DNA from: Akkermansiaceae bacterium
GTDB taxonomy: Bacteria > Verrucomicrobiota > Verrucomicrobiia > Verrucomicrobiales > Akkermansiaceae
Assembly (NCBI GenBank): GCA_020627645.1
Contig: JAHDGN010000043.1
Coordinates: 1 to 11,885, forward strand
DNA length: 11,885 bases
Direction of reading: 5' to 3'
Part shown: piece by piece, positions 6,659-11,885 of the stretch
Position numbering within the stretch: position 1 is the first letter of the stretch
How the letters are laid out: every line of letters begins with the position of its first letter
Notes under the pieces: model-generated
The model's input: the letters and a program-made list of their open reading frames with translations, nothing else
Told to the model about the DNA's origin: nothing
Database searches by the model: none
Made by a program: the position numbers and the translations under genes

Positions 6659-8182
6659 ATGAAAATCATCTCATCCACATTTCTACTCCTCACCGCCGCC
6701 GCTTCGGCGGATCTGCAGCTACCTCGTTTCTTTTCCGACGGAATGGTCTTACAACGAGACACTTCCGCCAAAATCTGGGGAACCGGCACTCCAGGAAAGA
6801 CCGTCGTCATCACTTTCAACGAGAAAACGGCAGGTTCCTCGGTCGACAAAGACGGTAAGTGGCTGGTTGAACTCAAAGGGCTCAAAGCGACCTCAAAGGG
6901 CAAAGATCTTAATATTGTCTCAGGAAACTCCCGCCAAACGATCAAAGATGTTGTTGTTGGCGAAGTTTGGTTAGCCTCAGGACAGTCAAACATGGAATGG
7001 ACCATTTCCAGGTCAAGCACTCCAAAAAAATTTATCAATGAAGGAAACGACCCTCTCCTTCGAGTTTACGTTTCAGGCAATATCGCCGAAAACAAACCTC
7101 AAACCAACTTCATCGGCTCTTGGAGACACACCGCACCTGAAAATACCGGTTCCTTCACAGCTGTCGGATATCACTTCGCCAGGGCTCTTCGCGAAAAATT
7201 GAATGTCCCTGTCGGCATTATCGAATGCGCCTGGGGCGGAAGACCCATCCAAGCTTTCACAAGCCCAGAAGCTCTCGAAACGCTCCCAATCGGCAAAGAA
7301 CTCCTCGAGCAAAAAGCCAAGGCAATCGCAAAATATGACCCCGTCAAATCCACGGAAGACTTCCAAAAGAAACTCGCCAAATGGAAAGAAACAAAAAAGG
7401 GACGGCGCCCACGCAAACCCTCTGACCCCTCAAAAAACTCAAGCTTAGCCTCCACCATCTACAACGGAATGATTGCCCCACTCGCTGGCTACGGCATTCG
7501 CGGAGCAATTTGGTATCAGGGGGAATCTAATGCCAACCCAAAGACCGCCCAGCATTATGCGGCCCTACTAGAGACCATGGCGAAAGACTGGCGCAAACAA
7601 TGGGGACAAGACCTCTCCTTCTACTGGGTTCAGCTCGCCAACTTCCGTCAACCAGCAACCGAGCCAGGAACCACCACTCCATGGGTCATTGTTCAGGACC
7701 AAATGCGCCGCGCCCTCAAAACAATCGATAAAGGAGGAATGGCCGTGATCAACGATATCGGAATGGCCAATGACATCCACCCTAGAAACAAGCACGACGT
7801 AGGCTTCCGCCTCGCCCGCTGGGCATTCCACCAAGACTACAAAATCACCGACCAACTCATCTCTGGACCGCTCTACAAATCCTTTGAGAAAAAGGATGGG
7901 AAATTAGTAATCACCTTTGATTACGCTCGCGGACTAAAGACCTCTGACAAAAAAGCTCCTGCCAGATTTGAAATCTCAGATTCAAATGGAAAATGGCACT
8001 GGGCCACTGCAACTATCGAGGGAAAAAACGTCATCCTTTCTCACAAAGACGTCAAAGACCCACAACATGCTCGCTACGCTTGGTCCATAAATCCTGAAGG
8101 TGCCAATCTAGTGAACCTGGAAGGCCTTCCGACTTCGTGCTTCACAACCGAAAGCGAGACACCCGCCAGCACCAAAAAATAA
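6659..8182 (+). CDS. Secreted sialate O-acetylesterase-type SGNH/SASA esterase
   Basis: This 507-residue protein starts with a short signal peptide (MKIISSTFLLLTAAASA, cleavage near residue 17), so it acts outside the cytoplasm. Family members remove acetyl groups from sialic acids or from plant and algal polysaccharides such as xylan. A beta-rich N-terminal part (LPRFFSDGMVLQRD at 21-34, GTGTPGKTVVI) precedes the hydrolase domain. The nucleophile is S110 in GEVWLASGQSNMEW. The block GAIWYQGESNA (282-292) supplies oxyanion-hole residues. The DxxH pair is D372/H374-like, in NDIGMANDIHPRNKHDVG, with H374 the likely base. A lysine/arginine-rich insertion lies around 220-260. The length is normal for the family. 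There is no Shine-Dalgarno before the ATG. A rho-independent hairpin follows the stop. The true substrate cannot be told from the sequence. Confidence 0.9.
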   Translation: MKIISSTFLLLTAAASADLQLPRFFSDGMVLQRDTSAKIWGTGTPGKTVVITFNEKTAGSSVDKDGKWLVELKGLKATSKGKDLNIVSGNSRQTIKDVVVGEVWLASGQSNMEWTISRSSTPKKFINEGNDPLLRVYVSGNIAENKPQTNFIGSWRHTAPENTGSFTAVGYHFARALREKLNVPVGIIECAWGGRPIQAFTSPEALETLPIGKELLEQKAKAIAKYDPVKSTEDFQKKLAKWKETKKGRRPRKPSDPSKNSSLASTIYNGMIAPLAGYGIRGAIWYQGESNANPKTAQHYAALLETMAKDWRKQWGQDLSFYWVQLANFRQPATEPGTTTPWVIVQDQMRRALKTIDKGGMAVINDIGMANDIHPRNKHDVGFRLARWAFHQDYKITDQLISGPLYKSFEKKDGKLVITFDYARGLKTSDKKAPARFEISDSNGKWHWATATIEGKNVILSHKDVKDPQHARYAWSINPEGANLVNLEGLPTSCFTTESETPASTKK

Positions 8183-8210
8183 ATCACAAAAACAACAGTT
8201 CACCATCAAG

Positions 8211-8240
8211 ACGCGGCACGCAAAAGCGTGCCCCGTTTTT
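8211..8240 (+). terminator. Rho-independent terminator after the esterase gene
   Basis: A hairpin has a perfect 7-bp stem GGCACGC / GCGTGCC, an AAAA loop, then a C-C mismatch and three more pairs (ACG/CGT), followed by a T5 tract. It lies 28 bp after the esterase stop. Read on the minus strand, the stem is the same but the T tract is poor, so it serves the converging cysteine desulfurase gene only weakly, if at all. Confidence 0.8.
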
Positions 8241-8265
8241 GGTCTATCAAAACACTCACCACCCT

Positions 8266-9474
8266 CTACGAAAAAACAACTACTGGCCCCACACCACTCC
8301 CCCCTTGCACCCGCCTCAATTTCTCCACCGCTGCTTTAATCCGGTCCACCGCTTCATCTGTCTCCTCCCGAGTCGTAAAACTTGAAAACGATATCCTCAG
8401 ACTACTCTTCGCCCTCTCGTCATCAATCCCCATCGCAACCTGGACATGGCTCGGCTGCTGCTTTCCAGTCATGCACGCACTTCCCGTCGAAACCTGCACC
8501 CCGGCCTCATCCAATAAAATCAACAACCCTGCACCCTCACAACCCTCAAAGGAAACATGAGCACACGTTGGAACCCGATGCTCCCGGCTCCCATTCAAGG
8601 TCACCCCTTCCAATTCCCCAGACAACCGACTTTCCAAATGATCACGATTCGCGCGAATCCCCGCATGTTCATCACGCTCCAACCCATCCCTCATCAACCG
8701 AGCAGCTTTTCCCAATCCCACAATATAAGCCACATTCTCAGTCCCGCTCCGACGACCAAACTCCTGCCCCCCACCCCGAATCAAAGGCTCAAATCGAACT
8801 CCCTCACGTAAATACAGCGCTCCCACCCCTTTTGGCGCATGAAACTTATGCCCACTAATACTCAAAAAATCCACCGGCACCTCCCCAACATCCACCCTGA
8901 CCTTTCCAACCGCCTGAATCGCATCCGTATGAAACGCCAAACCAGCTCCTTTTGCCAATTCACACGCCTCCTGAATAGGTTGCACCACTCCAGTCTCATT
9001 ATTTGCCCACATCACACTCGCAAATCCCGTCTTAGCTTCGCCACAAACTTTTTCAAACTCAGCAAGCCTCAACCGCCCCTCTTCGTCCACCCCACAACGT
9101 CTGACATCAAAGCCAACATCAGCCATCGCCTCACATGGCCGCAATACCGCACTATGCTCAATCTCCCCAGTAATCACCGTAGACTCTTTCCTACCATAAA
9201 TTCGAGCTAACGACTTCAAAACCATATTATTAGACTCCGTTCCACACCCTGTAAAAACAACCTCCTCCTCTTTCGCTCCAATCAATTCCGCCACCTCACC
9301 TCGAGCTTCCTCAATCGCTTTCCTGACCACCTTTCCCGCCCGATAACCACTCGACGGATTGTGAAAATGATCACCAAAAAATGGCAACATCGCTTCCAAT
9401 ACTTCCGGATGCACCGCTGTCGTCGCATGGTTATCAAGATAGATCATTGAAGAGATCTTATCTCGCCCTATCAT
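8266..9474 (-). CDS. Class I cysteine desulfurase (NifS/IscS family)
   Basis: This 402-residue PLP enzyme takes sulfur from L-cysteine, forming alanine and an enzyme persulfide that feeds Fe-S cluster or tRNA thiolation pathways. Motifs: MIYLDNHATTAVHPEV at 10-25, GTESNN (78-83), H107 stacking on PLP in IEHSAV, D184 and Q187 in FHTDAIQAVG, the PLP-binding lysine K210 in SISGHKFHAPKG, and RSGTEN (242-247). The catalytic cysteine is C334 in the long mobile loop STGSACMTGKQQPSHV, which marks class I rather than SufS. The family normally begins at MIYLDN, so the start could be the internal ATG at 9447. The listed start at 9474 has a GAGGAG about 14 bp upstream, slightly too far. No iscU, iscR or tRNA-thiolase neighbour is visible, so its delivery partner is unknown. 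It is divergent from a small membrane protein, with 21 bp between the starts. Confidence 0.94.
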   Translation of the reverse strand: MIGRDKISSMIYLDNHATTAVHPEVLEAMLPFFGDHFHNPSSGYRAGKVVRKAIEEARGEVAELIGAKEEEVVFTGCGTESNNMVLKSLARIYGRKESTVITGEIEHSAVLRPCEAMADVGFDVRRCGVDEEGRLRLAEFEKVCGEAKTGFASVMWANNETGVVQPIQEACELAKGAGLAFHTDAIQAVGKVRVDVGEVPVDFLSISGHKFHAPKGVGALYLREGVRFEPLIRGGGQEFGRRSGTENVAYIVGLGKAARLMRDGLERDEHAGIRANRDHLESRLSGELEGVTLNGSREHRVPTCAHVSFEGCEGAGLLILLDEAGVQVSTGSACMTGKQQPSHVQVAMGIDDERAKSSLRISFSSFTTREETDEAVDRIKAAVEKLRRVQGGSGVGPVVVFS

Positions 9475-9495
9475 CCTCGCAAGCAGTTCTCCTCA

Positions 9496-9882
9496 ATGTC
9501 GATTCGCCAAATACGCTCCCTACTGACCATTCTCGTCATCCTCCTCGCCACCACCGCTGCCATCATCTTTTTCGTCAAATTTCAAAATCAAAAAAATCAA
9601 CGCGAAATTGCCAGCGAAATCACCACCCTTTGCCAAATTCCCGAAATCCCTGAAGAACTCAACATCCACCACGCCCTGATCGAAAGATCAAGCCAATCAC
9701 CCACCATCGAAATCCTCCTCACCCTAACTGGGAAACGAGACTCCCTCTACGCCTACCTCGAAAAAATCGACCACTGGGAAAAAAACCGCCCCACCCACAT
9801 CCTGCGCCACTCCACCAAAGAATCAGAACAAACTCACCGCTTCCATTTTGCCGCCGAAGTCTACCCTCCCTCCAAAAAATAA
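9496..9882 (+). CDS. Small membrane-anchored protein of unknown function
   Basis: A 128-residue protein that I do not recognise. Residues 1-6 are positively charged (MSIRQIR), and residues 8-28 form one strongly hydrophobic helix (LLTILVILLATTAAIIFFVKF). This fits an uncleaved N-terminal anchor with the rest outside the membrane. The remaining 100 residues are polar, with predicted alternating strands and helices (TIEILLTLTGKRDSLYAYLE) and a His-rich segment (ILRHSTKESEQTHRFHF). No cysteine pair or catalytic motif stands out. There is no Shine-Dalgarno, and the gene starts only 21 bp from the divergent cysteine desulfurase start. EF-P follows 70 bp downstream on the same strand. Its codon pattern and the absence of any overlapping better frame support a real gene. 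Confidence 0.65.
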   Translation: MSIRQIRSLLTILVILLATTAAIIFFVKFQNQKNQREIASEITTLCQIPEIPEELNIHHALIERSSQSPTIEILLTLTGKRDSLYAYLEKIDHWEKNRPTHILRHSTKESEQTHRFHFAAEVYPPSKK

Positions 9883-9913
9883 CCCCTCCCTGTTTATTTT
9901 CCCGCTCCCCGAC

Positions 9914-9943
9914 TTGACCCCAAGCTCCTCCTTCTCTTATCTC
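9914..9943 (+). promoter_or_regulatory. Possible sigma70-like promoter for efp
   Basis: TTGACC at 9914-9919 matches the -35 box in five of six positions. TATCTC at 9938-9943, with 18-bp spacing, is a poor -10. If real, transcription would begin within a few bases of the efp ATG at 9953, giving a leaderless or nearly leaderless mRNA. That would fit the lack of a Shine-Dalgarno there. The call rests on one good box and one weak box. Confidence 0.25.
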
Positions 9944-9952
9944 CCAATCACC

Positions 9953-10513
9953 ATGGCAATCGTCGCAACCAACCTAAAACGAGGACAATGTATCCAATAC
10001 GAAGGCGAACAAGGCGTCGTCCTCGGACTCGAACACCGCACCCCAGGCAAGGGAAACGCTCTCATCGCCGCCACCATCCGTTCCTTTAAAACGGGCAAAA
10101 CCAAAACCATCCGATTCGCCTCATCAGAAAAAGTCGAAATCGTCGAAACCGATCGCCAAAAGCTCGAATTCTCATACGCCGAACCAGGCACCTACAACTT
10201 CATGGACCCCAACACCTACGACACCGTCGGCATCGACGAGGGATTCGTAGGAGATGCCAAAAATTTCCTCAAAGAAGGACAAACGCTCGAAATCCTCTTC
10301 ATTGAAGGCAACCCCGTCTCCATCGACCTCCCAGACTCCGTCGAACTCGAAATCACCGAATCATCCGAAGGCATCAAAGGAGACACCGCCAACAATCCCA
10401 CCAAACCCGCCGTCCTCGAAACCGGGCTTACCGTCCAAGTTCCCCTCTTCGTCAAACAAGGCGATGTCATCAAAGTCTCTACCAAAGACTCCAGCTACCT
10501 CGGCAGAGCCTAA
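9953..10513 (+). CDS. efp: Translation elongation factor P
   Basis: This 186-residue protein is EF-P, which binds between the P and E sites of the ribosome and rescues stalling at consecutive prolines. All three beta-barrel domains are present: a KOW-like N-terminal domain (MAIVATNLKRGQCIQYEGEQ onward), a central OB domain (EFSYAEPGTYNFMDPNTY and following) and a C-terminal OB domain ending FVKQGDVIKVSTKDSSYLGR. The tip loop reads HRTPGKGNA. K33 is the position modified by beta-lysylation in E. coli-type EF-P, so this belongs to the lysine-tip rather than the arginine-tip class. No modification enzyme gene is in the window. The ATG at 9953 gives the normal length; an upstream in-frame extension is rejected. 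No Shine-Dalgarno precedes the start. A strong terminator follows. Confidence 0.96.
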   Translation: MAIVATNLKRGQCIQYEGEQGVVLGLEHRTPGKGNALIAATIRSFKTGKTKTIRFASSEKVEIVETDRQKLEFSYAEPGTYNFMDPNTYDTVGIDEGFVGDAKNFLKEGQTLEILFIEGNPVSIDLPDSVELEITESSEGIKGDTANNPTKPAVLETGLTVQVPLFVKQGDVIKVSTKDSSYLGRA

Positions 10514-10536
10514 GCTTCTCCACCCCTAAAAGTCAC

Positions 10537-10572
10537 AACCCGGTTGAGCTCAAAACTCACCGGGTTTTTTTT
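10537..10572 (+). terminator. Rho-independent terminator after efp
   Basis: AACCCGGTTGAG pairs with CTCACCGGGTT, giving an 11-bp stem with one bulged T and a short CTCAAAA-type loop, followed immediately by a run of eight T. It begins 24 bp after the efp stop and insulates efp from the small membrane peptide gene downstream. Confidence 0.9.
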
Positions 10573-10624
10573 CATCCCAAGAAATTGGCCTGACAATCGT
10601 CCCCGCATCACTGATAACTTCCAC

Positions 10625-10759
10625 ATGAAAAACCTATTCCTCCTCCTCATCGCCCTCCTCCTCATCGTCGTCTTCGGCGGCTCTGCATATTTTCTGTGGG
10701 AAACCTCTCAAAATGCGAAATTTGAACGATCAGATCTCCCTCCTGCGAACGACGAATAA
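10625..10759 (+). CDS. 44-residue single-helix membrane peptide
   Basis: The frame is open from 10544, but the upstream part lies inside the efp terminator. The likely start is the ATG at 10625. The peptide begins MKNLFLLLIALLLIVVFGGS, continues AYFLWETS and ends in a polar, acidic tail (NAKFERSDLPPANDE). It has one transmembrane helix at about 3-24 with a short hydrophilic C-terminal tail. It could be a small integral membrane protein, or an uncleaved or cleaved signal sequence with almost nothing following. I recognise no family. No Shine-Dalgarno is visible. It is convergent with the DUF6498-type gene, 10 bp away. Confidence 0.5.
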   Translation: MKNLFLLLIALLLIVVFGGSAYFLWETSQNAKFERSDLPPANDE

Positions 10760-10769
10760 ACGCCTTCCT

Positions 10770-11474
10770 CTAAAAGATCCGCCCCTCCTGCGATTCCAAA
10801 GCAATCCTCTCTTTCTTCGCTTGATTCCTTTTGCCAACGAAATACATCACTAAATCTAGCCCCGTCTTCAATCCCACCAAAATCACCGCAAACCAAGCAG
10901 GCGAGCCCAACGCCTGCAACGCAAACGCCCCCAAAATAATAGTCACGTGGAGTACGATCATCCTTGGATAGGGCGAAAACATCGATGTCATAGCACTCAT
11001 CCCAACATACTCCTTTGATTTCAAAAAATCCTGGAAAAAAGCATACAAATGGGTCGCCAATAAAAAGATCACAATCCAACCCCCTCCAACGAAAAGATCC
11101 CGAAAACTCTCCCACAAATCAAAAAGGTCCGGTTGAGCACTCAAATCCCCCTCAGTCGCCGCAACGAAAAATACAAAAAATCCATGCACGAAACAAAAGC
11201 CCCCGTAGTGGATAATAAAAAACACTGAAACAAAAATAGCCCCCGCCGTCGCCAGGCCTGAACGGATTTCTCCCTGGCGCGACACAGAGATGATCTTCAA
11301 AACATTCACCCCTCCCAAGATCACATTCTCCAACCAATACACCTTGAGTAAATCAAAAACATCCCACCCTAAAAACACCACCCCCAGAAGCGGCAAGAGA
11401 TTACCGACGAATAGAGCCAAAACCCCAGGCTTTTCCCCCCGAAAAACCCCCTCAAAATCCTTACTTCGAAGCAT
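10770..11474 (-). CDS. DUF6498-type multi-pass membrane protein
   Basis: This 234-residue integral membrane protein has about six hydrophobic helices, near residues 17-36, 44-62, 76-105, 130-148, 170-188 and 192-213. Sequence marks typical of the DUF6498 family, as I recall it, are VGNLLPLLGVVFLGWDVFDL, then YWLENVILGGVNVLK (46-60) and HYGGFCFVHGFF (89-100). The C terminus is a short charged tail (KRNQAKKERIALESQE). No function has been established for the family. The conserved tyrosine, glutamate, histidine and glycine residues within helices suggest a functional site rather than a simple spacer. Its ATG at 11474 lies inside the end of msrB, overlapping by 14 bp in another frame. The two are therefore very likely one operon with coupled translation. 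Assignment to DUF6498 comes from memory of the motif pattern. Confidence 0.8.
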   Translation of the reverse strand: MLRSKDFEGVFRGEKPGVLALFVGNLLPLLGVVFLGWDVFDLLKVYWLENVILGGVNVLKIISVSRQGEIRSGLATAGAIFVSVFFIIHYGGFCFVHGFFVFFVAATEGDLSAQPDLFDLWESFRDLFVGGGWIVIFLLATHLYAFFQDFLKSKEYVGMSAMTSMFSPYPRMIVLHVTIILGAFALQALGSPAWFAVILVGLKTGLDLVMYFVGKRNQAKKERIALESQEGRIF

Positions 11475-11885
11475 CTTTCTTGAGATCCTTCTTCACCTCC
11501 TTAGCCGGGACAAACTTCAGCACCGTCCCGTTGATACAATACCTCTTATCCGTCGGCGTATTAAACCCCTCCCCCTCAAAAACATGACCTAGATGACCGT
11601 CACACACCGCGCACAGAACTTCAGTTCGCACCATCCCCAACGCCAAATCCTGCTTTGTCTTCACATTCTTAGCCTGACTCGGATCATAAAAAGACGGCCA
11701 ACCACACCTAGAATCAAACTTCTCTTTTGAAGAAAACAACTCCGCGTTACATCCCGCACAGTAGTAGGTCCCTACACCCTGCTTTTTAAACTCATCATAA
11801 ACCTTCCCACCTGCCCGCTCAGTCCCAGCTTGACGCAAAATTCGATACTGCTCAGGCGTCAGACGCTTCTTCCAATCCTCATCGC
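11461..11885 (-). CDS. msrB: Peptide-methionine (R)-S-oxide reductase MsrB (5' partial)
   Basis: The gene runs off the right edge; about 140 C-terminal residues are visible, beginning DEDWKKRLTPEQYRILRQAG. That is the usual start of an MsrB domain, so only the extreme N terminus, possibly with a signal peptide, is missing. MsrB reduces methionine-R-sulfoxide in proteins. Counting from the first visible residue, zinc is bound by C42/C45 (YYCAGC) and C91/C94 (LCAVC). The recycling cysteine is C60 in SRCGWPSF, GHLGHVFEGEGF is present, and the catalytic cysteine is C116 in RYCINGTVLKF. It is thus a cysteine-type, zinc-containing enzyme. The C-terminal tail is lysine-rich (EVKKDLKKDASK). It is upstream of, and overlaps, the DUF6498-type gene. 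Whether it is periplasmic cannot be told without the missing start. The TTG start at 11838 is not the true start, because the MsrB homology extends past it. Confidence 0.95.
   Translation of the reverse strand, partial: DEDWKKRLTPEQYRILRQAGTERAGGKVYDEFKKQGVGTYYCAGCNAELFSSKEKFDSRCGWPSFYDPSQAKNVKTKQDLALGMVRTEVLCAVCDGHLGHVFEGEGFNTPTDKRYCINGTVLKFVPAKEVKKDLKKDASK

Noticed and set aside
8211..8240. Hairpin as a bidirectional terminator for the cysteine desulfurase gene
   Set aside because: The minus-strand side lacks a proper T tract, so only the plus-strand role is annotated.
9848..9952. In-frame N-terminal extension of EF-P
   Set aside because: It overlaps the preceding gene and has low-complexity proline/serine sequence. 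EF-P proteins start at the MAIVATNLKRG position.
10544..10624. Longer start for the small membrane peptide
   Set aside because: The extension lies inside the efp terminator hairpin and T tract, and would place a polar stretch before the hydrophobic helix.

Overview
The window looks like a stretch of chromosome from a Verrucomicrobiota-like bacterium, probably near Verrucomicrobiales. This is inferred from the mix of PEP-CTERM sorting signals, a sialate O-acetylesterase-type esterase, a GH20-type protein, a YdjY-domain protein and moderate GC. No rRNA or other phylogenetic marker was compared. No tRNA, rRNA, CRISPR array, insertion sequence or phage gene was seen.

Layout. Positions 1-911 (+) hold the tail of an unidentified gene followed closely by a DUF1338/HglS-like 2-oxoadipate dioxygenase candidate. 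It converges, 17 bp apart, on a DEAD-box RNA helicase with a DbpA-type RNA-binding tail (929-2632, -). Next on the minus strand are a 54-residue ORF that is almost only a signal peptide plus a PEP-CTERM anchor (2723-2887), and a large broken gene (2979-5311). That broken gene encodes a secreted GH20b / GH20 / F5/8C / basic-secretory-protein-like polypeptide. Its reading frame is disrupted twice: at a G8 tract in the signal peptide and between 4390 and 4463. Its active-site motifs are degenerate. Divergent from it is a secreted YdjY-domain protein (5485-6189, +). The spacer at 6190-6658 holds the 3' remnant of a PEP-CTERM protein gene on the minus strand. A secreted SGNH/SASA esterase (6659-8182, +) follows, ending at a hairpin terminator.

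The last third is housekeeping. It has a class I cysteine desulfurase (8266-9474, -), a small membrane-anchored protein (9496-9882, +), elongation factor P (9953-10513, +) with a clear terminator, a 44-residue membrane peptide (10625-10759, +), and a minus-strand pair. That pair is MsrB, which runs off the right edge, overlapping a six-helix DUF6498-type membrane protein by 14 bp.

How the genes fit together. The esterase, GH20-type and PEP-CTERM genes point to an exported, surface-attached glycan-processing lifestyle, much of it decayed here. The helicase, EF-P, cysteine desulfurase and MsrB serve RNA remodelling, translation, Fe-S/sulfur supply and oxidative repair, and are not obviously co-regulated. 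Many starts lack a Shine-Dalgarno sequence. The clear exceptions are the DUF1338 gene and a short upstream ORF before the broken GH20 gene. I did not find a convincing new defence or mobile system. The unusual material is the broken multi-domain GH20 gene with its leader, and the two PEP-CTERM relics.
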